The notes: generated by a model from the letters alone, not told the origin. A stretch of DNA of 64,000 bases from Edolisoma coerulescens (GCA_013397115.1 VWZW01000509.1:753186-817185); one strand, 5' to 3'; numbered from the stretch's first letter, positions 37,956-50,607 are shown. Numbers and translations: made by a program.

Positions 37956-38645
37956 TAAATCCTCTGCAGAGCCTGATGCCAAGGTCTGGGCACAGGGCTG
38001 CTCCTCAGGGTTCTTCAAAGCAGAGCAGAGTAGAGTAATTGTTTACAGCACTTGCTGGCATGTCCCAGAATGACATTTGCCTTTTTTCCAACAATATCAC
38101 ATTGTCAATTCATGCTGGATCCCCGGTTTTCTCTGGCCCGCAGACTGGTTTGTGCAGCAGCCCAGTCCATCTGCCCAGCTTGGTCTTCTTCTGGGCACCT
38201 GAATGTTCCTTCCTGAACGCCGCCCTCTCACTGAGTTTCACCCTGCTGATTTTAGATCAGTTTTATTTTGTTTTATCGGGGCTGCTTTGAATTCCAGTTT
38301 TATCTGTGAAAGTGCTGCTCAGACCTCTCCAGCCTCATGCTGTTGAAAATCTTACTGGAGCCAAGATACACCACATCCACAGCATACCCTTACCCACCAG
38401 CCATGACCCTGCCAGAGAAGGAAATTCGGTTGGTTTGACACAATTTGCTCTTCACAAAACCACGTTGGCTGCTTCCCTTCTTTTTCTGCTCTCAGAGTCA
38501 CTGACTGATTGTCAATAATTCAGCTGAGTATTTTTCGTGGTGTTGAACTTCAGTTGACTGCTTTGTCATTGCCCATGTGGTCTTTCTCTTCCTTTCTAAA
38601 GCCAGGTACAATGCTTTTCCCCTTGGTTTGTGAGTCCCACACCTC
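37956..38645 (-). mobile_element. Old CR1 LINE relic, reverse transcriptase region
   Basis: On the - strand the clearest part (about 38310-38460) translates to segments resembling the conserved QHGF...CQTN and AVDVVYL...F blocks of CR1 reverse transcriptase. Leftward, 38030-38120 matches the LINE stretch that reads AATGACATTTGCCTTTTTT on the + strand, and 37975-38030 matches the part just beyond it. Rightward, 38500-38640 continues into the N-terminal palm region. Stops and indels occur throughout, so it is inactive. Age appears similar to the 24.7-26.3 kb copy, and the same orientation is kept. Confidence 0.7.
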
Positions 38646-39009
38646 AAAACTCATTCATACCTGACTTTTTGGGAGCACTCTTCCTGGGATTGCCAGGACT
38701 GCTGGCAGTACTCAATGGGCACATGGCCAGTCCTGTAGGTAGATCAACATACCCTTACTGGCCAGCTTTGAATGAGCTGTGTGTTCCTAAAAAGCAGCTT
38801 GCTTTCCAAGACACTGCAAAAATGATGTCATAGGAAGAACCGCTACTGCAAATAAGTCAAGTCAAAAAATTGTGTGTAATTCTGTGAGCTGAATCTGTCC
38901 CACAAGAGGGGGATCTCTGTGTACAGGTCTGGGAGTGATCCCTGAGCTGACCAACAGAACCGCTGTCTGTCTTGCTGTATTTTTTGAAAGTTTCAGAGGA
39001 AGACAGCTC

Positions 39010-39076
39010 CAAAAAACCCCAACAAACCCATAAAAAACCGCACAAAGCAACAACAAAAAACTCACCAACCAAAAAA
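39010..39076 (+). repeat. A/C-rich low-complexity run
   Basis: The stretch is nearly free of T on the + strand, with runs of five to six A separated by CC, CAA and similar. Apparent proline- and lysine-rich or phenylalanine- and valine-rich translations come from this composition. Confidence 0.8.
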
Positions 39077-41431
39077 GTGCAACATCCTTGCACTCATCTC
39101 TGTCCTAAAGCATTTTCTATTGGAGTTCTCCCCCATTCTTTTGAGATTCACTCCTGAGTTTTCTGAATTTGGGAATGATGTAACTTCCTTAATCTTAGCC
39201 TGGTCCCCCAGCCACCTAATCCTGTGCTACTTGCACCTGCCCACATGACTTAAATCCCTGTGCAATACCTTTCACAGGCGCCTTCTTTAAAGATAAACAT
39301 ATGTTACAATAACAGTAAAATAACACATTACTCTCGCAGCCCTTCGCACTCGTTAACACTCATCTGGATCTATGCAACCTCAGTTTTACGTCTATGATTT
39401 TATTTCTATAAATTTTAAATCCATACCTGGGCCGTGGGATTTAATCACAGGTAACTAATGGCTGTCTTTATGAATCTTATTGTTGGTGCACTTCAGTGTA
39501 GTGCAGAGTACAAAGTGTAAGAGAAAATTTCTTTCCTGGGGACCATATGGTAAAAGAATAAAGCTCTGACTTAATGCCCTTGCTTTGCAGAGTAGCACAG
39601 TCAACAAACCCCTATTAGATCACGGGATAAATATCGACAAGTTCCAGAGTATTGTTTCAGCCTGTTGCTATAGTAATTTGAAATTTTGTTCTATGAGCCA
39701 TATAAAAAAGGGGGTGAAACAACACATTAGTCTTTAATTATTCCCAAGTTTTCTGCACTGGTACCACTCAAACCAGAATTACCTGCATTTAAAAGAAAAG
39801 TGGGATGTGGGCATTTCTAGGCTGAATTGCTCTGTGTTGGCTTTCATCCTGGAAATTATTTATTCATATTAATGGAGAAGAACAGCCTTTTTCCTGGTCT
39901 TTAAGCCAACGATTTAAGGTTCACAATTCCAAACCAGATGATGCTGCCTATTTGGAGCCACATGAGCTTATAATTTCATGTGTAGGATAAGTGCTTTAGT
40001 GGGTAGTCACAGAAGGGCACGGGGTCATGTAGTGAGTTTTCCTGAGCAGCGAGTGCCGAGGCACTCAGGCACAGTGCAGGAAGGCAGGTATCATCCATAA
40101 TGCATGGACTGCCCCTGAGCAGGCTCTCTGTGGTGTGAAAAGATAGTGTGAGTGCATCAGGGAACAGCAGAGACAAAGGTCAGGAACCAGGGCAAGCCTG
40201 AAGGGACCAGATCAACTGTAGGATGTGACATGGGATCAAGTGTTGACTCTTATCCAAGTCACTTCTTCATGGCTGTAGCAATTGTGTGATGCTCATGTCC
40301 CTTAGCAGGTCCTGACAAACTGACCAGTAATATTTTTAACTTTTGTATTTCCTTCCAAACCCATAGTAAATCACAGTGGAATCTTCTGAGACTGCTTCAG
40401 TCCCTTCCTGCTCATACAAGTTACTACAAAGTGTGTGGAATTTGAGAAGAATCTTCTTTTGCATTTTCTCTGAAGTAGGCGATATTCTTTAGCCCTTCTG
40501 TATTTTAACCACTACCTTTAAAATAGGTTAGAGGTGTCCTGCTAGGTTGTTTCTAAGGATTTTATGGGTGCTCTTTCTTAATATAAAGCTTTAGTTTAGC
40601 TCAGCATTTTGTAATGCCAAGGCTCTGGAAGGGAAAGGAAAGTGCTTTTCAGTCTGTGGTACACAACACATTGTGCTGGCCTGTAAGGCAGCAGACAGGT
40701 GGTCTGTGGATGGATAAAAGAAGTAAGAAAATCAAAGCATGCCCTTTCACATCTGACAAACAAATAAATGTTGTTATTTTGTTTTTTGTCTTTTGTTTTG
40801 TTTTTTTTTTGTGGAGGGGAGGGAAACAGACTTAAAGTTTAGCACTGAAGATCAGCTGCATTTGGCTGCAGAGGAAAAGCAAACTGGCAGCACTACACAA
40901 GCTGTCCTTGCCTTCTCTTTTGCAAGATGATGCATATTTTTTGGGATGAGGAATGCTGAGCAGCACTGTTGAGCACTATGGGGCATACAGCTGCATAAAA
41001 TTATGGAGACTGCAACATCACCATGTGAAACACGGTCAGTGTCTAAATGTCTGTGGATAGTACAATTGCTGTTGTGCCTTTGATTTGGCACCACGCTGCA
41101 AATTATTGAATAGATGTCTGTCTGCTCTGGAGGTGCTGCATAAGGGTTTTTGGTGCCAAACACTTAAAAAAGAGCGTCATCAGCTTGTGCTAGACAGGAT
41201 TTGTCACTGGTGAGGTATGGTACACTGGGCACACCCGCTGCCCCTGTGACAGTCCGCAAAACCAACCAGCCCTGGAAGGGTTAAATCTTTCCAATGCCTG
41301 GATCCAGCCTTTCTCCAAGGAGCAGCCTTTCCCCCTTCAGAAACAGGCAGCTGGCACCCTGCCCACAGCTTGTTTGTCAGAAAATGGGGTCCTTTCTTTG
41401 CTGAGGGCATGGCCCAGGAGCGGCGAGCGAG

Positions 41432-41476
41432 CCTGGCCTGGCCTGGCACTGCCCTGGCACTGCCCTGCCTGGCTGG
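41432..41476 (+). repeat. CCTGG-type short tandem GC-rich repeat
   Basis: CCTGGCCTGGCCTGGCACTG is followed by CCCTGGCACTGCCCTGCCTGGC, an imperfect reiteration of CTGGC units in an otherwise AT-rich area. Confidence 0.75.
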
Positions 41477-44267
41477 GCTGCAGCGAGGTTCTCACGGCTC
41501 TGGGGACTCACTGCTGCTGTGGTGGCAGGTCTGGAGATCCACTGGATGACTTTTTTTTCTTTTTCCTTCTTTTTTTCTTCCTTGCAGTCCTCCTGGCAGG
41601 TACAAATCTTCTATTCATGTCTCGCTAAGTCTGATTTTTCACAAGGAAGGGTTTTGTCCCCTCCTGTACACTGGTCTTGACATGCATCACCCAGAACTGA
41701 AGGAGTGGAAAGAAAGGGGAGCAAAAACTCTTCTCTCACCCTGGTCATGAAGACCTCTGTGGTCTTCCCCACAAAGCTGAATTTCATGCAAAACGGGCAT
41801 AAAGAACTCAAATGGTCTTATTTGCATCTGCAACTCATTTGTAAAATGCCACATTTTAGGTGCAACTGAAAGGTTCAGGATCAGTTTCTTAAATAGTCTG
41901 CCCTGAAGCACTGCTTGGGCTGCTGGCAAAATCACTGGCTCAGTGATGGGGCCAACAAATGCTCTTGTACACTCATTAGCTTTCATAAATGCAGGGCTCC
42001 ACTCACAGCACTCATCCGGATCCTGGCACAAAGTTTATAAATGTTCAAAAGTTGACAGTCTATGGGTTTTTTTGCATAAGTAAGTTGTCTGGGCAGTACT
42101 AGCTGGGAAGAGGAAGAATATGGTACACTAAAAATCAGCACTGTTGGGGCAGATTGAACTCCGGGGCAGCACTTTTTTGCAGATGCCACTGGCAGCATCA
42201 GTGAGAATTAGAGGGAAATCTGGACCACTTTGTGAACCAATATTTTGAACATGGAGCAAGAAAAGCAATATTTAATGAAGCTGTGCTTTATGAATGAGAG
42301 GAAAATATGCTCAAAAAAAAAATGCTCAAAAAAAAGTATGAATTAAATAGCTAAGAGGACAGTTCCCCTAAGTCCCATAAAAGAAAATATTTGGACACCT
42401 TCAGTTTACTAGCACACCCAAGGAAGTCTTGCAGGTGTTAGTATTCTTTAGATATGACCTATTTTTTTGTTTCTAGCATCAATTCTTGGTAATGCGAGGA
42501 TAGTCTCTGCAATGCCTCTGTAGGGAACTGTAACTCTATATATGATACCTGTGGGTTTAGGGAGGGAACAGAAGCAGGCAGATGTAATTTTCCTCTAAAG
42601 AAAAGGCTCTTGAAAAGGGAAAAGTGACCCTGTAAAACCGAGATGCTCTCTAATAACTAGGAGCTGTTGGCAGGTCTCAGCATTGGACAGGGCTGGAGGC
42701 AGGTATGCATAAGCAAACATGAAAACAGACATGGAGCCAGATAATATTTATTTTGCTTAATACTTGGTAGGGGCACATTCCTGAAAGTAACTGGAGTACC
42801 GGGTCTCACGTGCATTTCAGGAAAGCTGTTCCTGCAGCAGAGACTGTGCCAAAGAGGCACACAGCCTCATCATTACAGCTGGCCTGTCACTGCATGGGAA
42901 ACATGGACATGGGAATGGGCATGATGGGAAGAGCAACCACTGCCCATGGGTGCCACGAGGCACAGCTAGTGCAGCCAAACTCCTGGAGGAGGGATGAGAT
43001 TCCCTATGGTACCAGGGGTGGGAGCGGGGACTTTGCCCCAGCTCTCAGAGTCACAATTTGCTTTCAATCCTGAACTTTTTTGGTAAGATGTCTATTAACT
43101 TCTACCCAATTTGAGTGTATCTTTAATTTCTCACTGAGCACAGGCCTGTGGGCATGAGAAGCACCTGAACTCTGTTCCTTGTGGCCTAAGGAAGAAGGTG
43201 TGTGGCACATGTGTGGCATGTTCTTCCCCAGCAGTATTCCCTGGACACCTTGTCATGTAGTGAAGGGCTCAAGCGCATTGTGAGATCTTTCATTAGACCA
43301 GCTGAAATACAAAAAATAACCAAAAACCTGACAGTTATGTTGGTGGACACACAGCTCCCACCTCATGACTCAGAAACCAGTAGCAGCACCTTCCAAACAG
43401 GAAGCCAAAACACAGGTGAGAGGCAATAACTCTTCGCTCAACACAGTTGTGCCAGATGACCAGTCAGCTTGAGAGAAAAAGGGTGGCTACAGTCTGTGAC
43501 CAGATGAGGTTTTAGCAAGAGGAAGTTGATAACATGTTCATTTCTTCAGAGAAAAGCAGGGGGAAATATGTTGGCAGGCAGCCCATGTGGAACAAGCTTC
43601 ATTCAGCCAGACAGAAGGAAGATCAAAGTAGGCCTTAAGTAAATGGACTTTGTTGAGTCCATAACTTCTTTTTTATTTTACTCCTGTAGATTTGAGCATT
43701 TTCCTTTCCAGTGTTGCCTTTTGGAGTTGTATCAGAAGTCACTTTTCAGGATGGTCCTTTGAGACATCAGTGGGAACAATTAGTGAAAAATATCCTCTAA
43801 ATGGTAACTGGGTGCTCTGGTCCTTTATTGATTGTCCAGCGGAGTTCACTCCAGCACATAGGTGTGGTCCAACTGCACAATTTCCGTCAGTGCTGTAGTG
43901 CACGGGTGTGGTGTGTGTCAGGTTTCATGTGAAGGCTCCCTGGATTGCAGTGGGGCTGCTTGGAGGGAAATCGTGGTGGTGGCTGCAGAAATGGGTTGAC
44001 AGATTATTTATTTTCTGCTTGTTGCTCATTTTTTCGAGGGTGGGTTCAGTTTGTTATGCTTCTGGTTATGAGTTTGTTGAGGGTGGCAGTTATTTAAAAG
44101 TTAGAAAGTTAGATGCTGGGGGAAATTTCTTTCAAAACATATGGCATTCTACTGCTGGTTTTGGTTACTTGATGATTTTCCATTTGGATCCCATTAGGGT
44201 TTAGTATGTGAAAGCTGAGGGATAGAGGCAGTGGGTTGGGTTGGGTTTCTGCACTGAAGCTTCTGGT

Positions 44268-44612
44268 TCCATATAGAATAAGCTGAGTTGGAAGGGACCC
44301 ATAAGGATCATCGAGACCAGCTCCCGGCCTGGCACAGGACATCCCAGGAGTCACACCATGTGCCTGAGAGCATTGTCCAAACATTTCTTGAGCTCTCTCA
44401 GGCATGGTCCTGTGACCACTGCCCTGGGGAGCCTGTTCAGTGCCCAGCCACCCTCTGGGGGAAGAACCTTTTCCTGATATCCAACCTACATCTCCTCTGA
44501 CTCAGATCCATGCCGTTTCCCCGAGTCCTGTCACTGGTCACTACAGAGAAGAGATCAGTGCCTGCCCCTCTGCTTCCCCTCATGAGGATGTTGAAGACGA
44601 TGAGGTCATTGG
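44268..44612 (-). mobile_element. CR1 LINE 3' end, relatively young truncated copy
   Basis: The + strand reads GAGTTGGAAGGGACCCATAA and later GCCTGAGAGCATTGTCCAAA, then CTGGGGAGCCTGTTCAGTGC and GAGAAGAGATCAGTGCCTGC. This is the reverse complement of an avian CR1 3' end with few differences from the consensus I remember. About 345 bases are kept, reaching into the last part of ORF2, whose decayed codons give the - strand reading SDRTRGNGMDL. The 5' end is lost after GAAGACGATGAGGTC. The copy is inactive and clearly younger than the 25 and 38 kb relics. Confidence 0.92.
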
Positions 44613-46703
44613 AAGATAAGAGTGATTCTTTTGATGAGGCAAAGCCCACTCTTACACCAGCAAAGCATGTGCCATCATGGCTCTCCCCCAAGTGACTAGT
44701 GATCTCTGAGAGTCTCCTCTAAGGCACAGCAGTGTGATGTGTTTTGAATGTATTCGGTTGCAAGTTCGGTGGCAGTATGTGTGTTGATCTGCAGGCATGC
44801 TTGTGCATGGAAGATTTAGGGTCTCACTTCACTAATGATAGTGCCCCTGAAGCTGATAGAGGTGTAAGAATATTTCAGAGACAGCTTGATGGCATTGTTG
44901 ATGACTGAATTTGCGATGGGAGCTGAAAATAAAATACAGGCTTCCAATCCAGCTGGTGAGCATGTGATTTCTGAATGTTGGTTAAAACATAGGCTTGGTG
45001 ACATAGTTATTTAAAAAGAAAAATCTGCTGTGAAGTTGGTTTATATAGAAGTTGGAATCTTTTGGGGAAAACTGGGTTCCTGTGGCCTAAATTTATTGAA
45101 AAAAAAAAATAGTGGAGTCAGATGCAGTGGGTGAGTTTGGTGGTGTGTTTGAGTTGGGAATCTGTGAGTACATTTTATTTTGTAGGTTCTTAAGAGAGGC
45201 TGCAACACTTACTGTGGATGTTGTTGCATAGGCAGTGCTTGGCTGCGCAGCACGAATGGTGCCAATCTGGGGTGCTTCATTTTACGCAGACCACAGGGAA
45301 AATCCTCAGCTTTCTGAGTGAGGAAGGGCTGAGGATGATTTCTCTTCCTTGTGATAATGCATCAAGAAAGCTGGAAGCGGTTGATCTGCCAGAGCTGGGG
45401 GTGGGGGGGATTTTTCGTTGGCTCAGGAGAGCAAAAGCACTGAATTCAGGATTGTTGTGTCAGTGCAACCTTTGTGCGCCGCAGGGCTTCCCAAACTCTG
45501 CAGCCAGGCTCCCGACAACCCGGGCTACGTGTGCATGCATGCAAAGGGCTCCTGCTCTGCCCACTGCCTGAGCTCCCACATCTCCCCCTCTCTTCCATTC
45601 AAACCCTCCCACCGAGGAAGAAGTTGCTGCACGGCTGAGGAGCTGCACAGGCAGGGAGCTCAGGGGGGTGTTCTGGGATTTTCGGTCGTGTTATTCTGAC
45701 TTGGGGAGCTGTTTGTCCTCCTTCAGTATTCCAGGCAGCCAGCCTGAAAAGAAGTCCTGATCCTGTGCTGCAGGCCGGTCGTGTTCACAAAGATCTCTTT
45801 GTTACACCCGTGTCTGTGGCATTGTTCCTCTCCAACAAAACTCCCCTGCCAAAGCCCTGACGAGCTTGGCTCTGAAAGTGCCAGGCTGGTAATGCAAGGG
45901 GTGAGTTCCTGCTCATTCACCCCATCCTGCCTCCTGCATCCTCCTGCCCTGCAGCTTTGCACTCTCTCAGGCTGTGGTGGGTGGGAGGATGCAGGCAAGA
46001 CGTGGTGGTTTATCCTCCGTGCAGCCCATGTGTCAGAAATATGAGCAACTCTTGTCTTAATTTAAAAAAGGGATTGTTTATTACAAGCGGAATAATTTGG
46101 AAAAATAACAGCATCCGAATTTTTAATTTAAAACAATATGAAAACCCGGGAGCGCAGGATCAGAGACTCTTAGTGCCAAACTGGCTATGTACCCACAGCA
46201 AAAATCTACAGTGCTGGATTTACCTCAGCTAATCTGAAGTAAAGTTCCCGCAAAATAAAATAAGGTCTCTGAACAGAGATAGGCCTACGTTCCCTCCCTC
46301 CCCCTTTACCCAGAGCTGGAGCTGCTGCAGGGAGATGGGATCACCAGTTTGGATGCCAGGAGGAAGAGGGGGTGGAGCCCTGGGAAGGCTGCTTTTATAC
46401 CCTCTTGGCCCTTCCCAGAATTCCCCACTGTCCTGCTCCCATGGCACAAGGTGACTGGTGAATTTCAAGGTACATCACAAGTTCCTTTCACCAATGGAAC
46501 ATTTGCTGGGGAGGGACACTGGTTCACAAAGGAGAGGTATTTAACCCTTTAACTACCTTAATAACTTTAATACTATTAACTTGGTCCTAAGATGATTTTT
46601 AAATGCAAAAGCCAACTACCTAATTTCATATATGACACCATGTGTTACACAGGCTCCGCATTATCAAGCGTGCAAAAGCCCTGCTCTCCAGTCAGGTTTG
46701 CAT
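44613..46703. other. Noncoding DNA, G/T-rich left part and CpG-retaining right part
   Basis: From 44700 to about 45260 the + strand is G- and T-rich with no recognised repeat family. From about 45230 to 45700 CpG sites become frequent (GCTGCGCAGCACG, GTGCGCCGCAG, CCCGACAACCCGGGC, TTTTCGGTCGTG). A run of open codons at 45218-45571 (+) has no recognisable domain. The 46060-46250 section is AT-rich and unique. Confidence 0.4.
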
Positions 46704-46998
46704 GGAATCATAGAATCATTAAGGTTGGAAAATACCTCTAGGAGCATCAAGTCCAGCTGCCAACCTTAGAACCAGCACCATGTTCACCACTAAACCATGT
46801 CCTCAAGTGCCATATCCACACACGTTTGGAATACTTCCAGTGATTCTACCTTTTTCCTTGGGCAGCCTGTTCCAATGCCTGACAACACTTTCTGTGGAGA
46901 AATTTTTCATAATATCTAATAAAAACCTCCCCTGCTGCAACTTGAGGCCTCCTTTCAGGGAGTTGTAGGGAGCATTAAGGTCTCCCCTCAGCCTCTAG
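46704..46998 (-). mobile_element. CR1 LINE 3' end with an internal deletion
   Basis: The left edge reads GGAATCATAGAATCATTAAG, the reverse complement of the eight-base terminal repeats that mark the end of CR1. It continues GTTGGAAAATACCTC and TGGGCAGCCTGTTCCAATGC in step with an avian CR1 3' consensus. After CTTGAGGCC the sequence jumps to TCCTTTCAGGGAGTTGTAG, skipping roughly 60 bases of the consensus I remember. It then resumes through AAGGTCTCCCCTCAGCCTCT. The element lies on the - strand and is 5'-truncated and inactive. Confidence 0.93.
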
Positions 46999-47682
46999 GT
47001 TTGCCCACTGTCAGACCCAGCACTTGCTTTGAGCAGATGATGGTGAACAGGCTCAGAAGCAGGGCTGGCCCCTCAGCCTGTGGAGAACAGGAGCACTGAG
47101 CTCTTTATCATACAGGGGTTTTTAATGTCCACGTGGAGGGATCCTTGGTGTGTGTACAAACCACAGTGCCAGACACCTGGGAGCACTTGACAGATTTTTA
47201 ATCTAATGCACCCATTTCTGTCCCCTGGGGCAGGACACACAGTCAGGACAATGGACCTTGCAATCCCAGCACAGCCAAAGGCTGTACCCTGAGTTCTTCT
47301 TGCTGGAAGCTTTGCCTGGATTGCCATGCAGTATTGTTTTTTCTAGTCAACTTGCCCTGTACTCCTTCATGTATTCACTACTGCACTTTTCACTATCTTA
47401 GAGGATAATCTGGACCATTTTCCAATCAGTATTTCCATGCAAACTGACTTGTATTTCATAACAGGAGGCTTAATAGGGAGGGAACACAGGTGGGGAACAG
47501 TAGAGACCCTCACCCTTTCCTCCTCTCTGTCTCTGCACCGAAAGGTCCCTCTAAGGCATCCATCTGCTCCTGGCAAACACCAGTCACACACCTGTGAGCC
47601 AGATGTAAACAGCTGTGTGGTAGGTGTCGTTTGTGAACCAGACTTAATACAAACCATGCCAAGGATTGGTTACAAATGGCTC

Positions 47683-47713
<31 letters not shown>

Positions 47714-48673
47714 GACAAAATTCCAAAATTCATAGCACAGGTGAGTAGCACCTCTTTTCTTATTTCACCATTCCTTTTATCTTATTTGCTTTCATATCTG
47801 TGGTATGGAGGACACTCTCGTGTGGTGGGATGAGTAGCAGTTGAATTTCATTAATCTGGCCTGGGTGTATTAAATTGCTTAAATAAACACTTCAGCAATA
47901 TGCACAGTCTAAACATTTGTTTAAGTTCTTACCTGAGCAGGGATACTTCAGTGCTGTTCCTTACCTTCACCAACCCCAGTGACTAACCTGGCAGGCTGGC
48001 TAGTTCTCCCTTTGATATTTCACTTAGTGCATGTAAAATTTCCTAATCCAAGAGTTTCTAGCAGCAAATCCCTTTTAATATTGCGAGGGCATTGCCTTAT
48101 GGCAAAGCACCTTCTGAAGACCCCTCCAGGTAAGGGTAATGTACCTGTTGTTTTTGAGATATCAGTGCTGCAGTTGCCCTTGTTCACCTCTCCACCCTGG
48201 CTTTTCACTACTTGCTTCCCATTACATTTTCTATTTTTGAATACTTTGGATTGATATAAGAATGCTTTAATTTATTTTTACTTTAAACTTGCAGCTTCTC
48301 GCCTTATCCAAAGAATGCTGTTAGCAACTGTAGGGAATGCAGTGACTGTTTTCCAATAGTCTGTGTTCCTTTGCTGGCAATTTTAACAAATATATTGATT
48401 TTCAGTCTGGATCATGATATTTTATCATCTCACGTTTTATAATCTCACATTCCAGACAGTAACAGTTTGATTCTCCTGTCATTATGAGCTATTCATATTT
48501 TTACTAGGCTGCTGAATAGTTCATGCTGTGTCAGATCATGCTGGTTTCTCTGTAGTAGTTGCATTATAAGCCCCCAAGGACACATATTCTGTATAACAGG
48601 TCTGGCTCAGACTGGGTGTTAAATCAAGGTTATAAAAAAGCTTGCACTTTCTTTTCTGCATTTCTCTTCTTTG
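46999..48673. other. Noncoding DNA between a CR1 and the polypyrimidine tract
   Basis: Unique sequence with a 28-base A-run at 47686-47713. I see no gene. The upstream sequence of the A-run has no polyadenylation signal or coding relic that would mark it as a processed gene copy. Confidence 0.5.
47686..47713 (+). repeat. (A)28 homopolymer
   Basis: Twenty-eight consecutive A residues occur, the longest homopolymer in the window. Target-site duplications were not seen flanking it, and no retroposed source is recognisable on the 5' side. Confidence 0.95.
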
Positions 48674-48929
48674 CATTCCTCCTCTTTCTTTCTTTCTTTT
48701 TTTCCTTATTGCTTTTTTGCTTTCTCTCTTTGTTTCTCTTCTTCCCTTTCTCTCTTTCTTTCTTTCTCTCTTCCTTTCTCTCTTTCTCTCTCTTTCTCTC
48801 TTTCTCTCTTTCTCTCTGTTTCTCCCTTTTTCTCTTTCTCTCTTTCTCTTTCTTTCTTTGTCTCTCTCTCCCTCCCTCCCTCCCTTCTTGCCTTCCTTCT
48901 CCCTTTCCCTCCCATTCCCCTCTCCATCC
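48674..48929 (+). repeat. Long polypyrimidine (TTTC/TCTC) tract
   Basis: About 250 bases are almost pure C and T, made of TTTC, CTTT, TCTC and, at the right end, CCTC units. The purest section is about 48735-48890. The - strand translation is an Arg-, Lys- and Glu-rich run and the + strand a Ser-, Leu- and Phe-rich run; both are artefacts of the repeat. Such homopurine-homopyrimidine tracts can adopt triplex structure and block polymerases. Confidence 0.95.
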
Positions 48930-50607
48930 ATGTCTGACTCAACTTTTTCCATTCTCCATACAGAATGGGAATCCTCAGGAAAAAGAACTCCTTGAGTCTG
49001 TTCTCAGCATCAGCGATAGTTGCTGAAACGAACTTGTAGCCACACGAAGCAGGATCAGAAGTAAATGACAATAAAGGCAGGGTCAATAGTCTGCTCTTGC
49101 AAACCAATCTCAGATACCTTTCAGAAACCTTTAGAAAGTGGAGTACCTTTAAGGAGATTTTAGTGGTTTTCTAATCAGACCTCAGTAAAGCACTGCAGAC
49201 TCAATACTTACAGTCAATTGCTTCATGTTTACTTTATAAAACAAACAGCAGCCAAGAACTGGTATCCTCAATTGTATCCTTACTAAAAACTGAAGAGGTA
49301 AATAAACACAAATCTAGAGGTAACAAGCACATGCCTATCAGGTAGGTTTGCACATGAACAGAGACCTATAGCAACTGCTCAGCACAGAAGGGGAGCAGAG
49401 CTGGAGATTAAGTCAATGCTCCCTTAAATCAGGAGACTAATTAATCGTGGTGGTCTCCTGCATGGGTGTGTATTCCTGGCCATCTCCACCTGATGCTGTT
49501 TCCACAGCATCCCTTTGGTGACAGGTCCTGAAGAGGCGGGGAGAGACTGGAGTCAAGCATGTGCTGGTACTATCACACATAAACATGATCTACTTAATCT
49601 TCAAACGTCAAAAGAAAATGTATAAACGTCAGGCTTGGCTGGCAACAGCAGCTGTAGTTTGGACACTCGAAAATCAGAGATTCAGTAAATACAAGACTAT
49701 TTTTTTGCCTTGTTTGCTTTTAGTATCTCCCTGCTCTTTTCCCATCAAGCACTTCTCTCTCCAACTCAGCAACAATTTGAATCATTTTTGTTCTGGTTCC
49801 AGGAAGTTCTAAGAACAAACTTCAAACTTTAGTAGAAAGCAAGGAATGGGGCTTGGAATTTTTTTATTGAGAACAAATTTGCAGAACAGTAGCAGGATAA
49901 TCTACTTTATAAGGACATAACAGAAAATGGAAGATGACATTTAAACACGTTCAGTGTCTGGGAAAATTCATAACATGAAAAAAGCACTTTGGCTTTCTTT
50001 GAAGTTCCTGCAACAAGACTGAGGTTTACTAGTGAGGGAATAAAAAAAATGAGAAAGGAGTGATAGGTATGTTGGTTTTCCCCATCAAAAACCCGGCTGA
50101 AAAATATTTTTCATCTGGGAAGCGAACAAGAAAAAACCTCAAATTTGCAGGGTTGAGTAACCCTTGCTACCAGTTTCTGGCACTGTACTTGAATCTTGAA
50201 TCTGTACTTGAATAAGAAGTGAACATTGCATGGGTCTGTGTGTCTACCTTCTGCAGTTTCACAGCAAAGGTTGTGCTATCTCTGTATTTGATCTAAAAGC
50301 TCTGGCTTGTTTTGGGAAAAGGAGCGAAAGAGTAGCACAGATGGACCAAGTTACAAAAAACCCATCATGCAGTGATTCCTCAAAAATTTCAAGCCTGTGT
50401 GCTCCTTCCCAGACCTATATGTGTAAAAATGACATTCAGAAATGTCTGTTTCAAAACTGCAAGAGCCCATAGATCTCAAAGGCAGTCACTTTCTGGTCCT
50501 TGGTGTCTGGTGCCTGGAGGGTGGCTGGACAGTGCAGGCATGCCATGGATGTGTTGGGAGGTTGCATAAGTCCTTTTTCTTACCTCCCTTCCTGGGCTGT
50601 GGGACAA
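48930..50607. other. Noncoding DNA, unique
   Basis: Moderately AT-rich sequence without recognisable repeats or genes. Short open frames lack paired splice sites or recognisable motifs. Confidence 0.5.

Larger units (their letters stand above)
38646..44267. other. Noncoding DNA, mostly unique
   Basis: No gene was recognised. Landmarks are an A/C-rich low-complexity run at 39010-39076, a T-rich run at 40770-40812, a CCTGG-rich GC patch at 41432-41476, a T-rich stretch at about 41548-41583, and a duplicated ATGCTC plus A-run at 42308-42336. From about 43870 the + strand becomes G- and T-rich and may belong to an unrecognised repeat into which the next CR1 inserted. Confidence 0.45.

Noticed and set aside
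45218..45571. A 117-residue + strand frame considered as a retroviral or domesticated gag-like remnant
   Set aside because: No characteristic zinc knuckle, protease or polymerase motif is present, and no paired LTRs were seen around it.
47430..47713. Possible processed pseudogene ending in the 28-base A-run
   Set aside because: There is no coding relic, no polyadenylation signal before the run and no flanking target-site duplication.
48536..49107. Open frames rich in Arg/Lys/Glu (-) or Ser/Leu/Phe (+), up to about 155 residues
   Set aside because: They are direct translations of the polypyrimidine tract and have no non-repetitive coding character.
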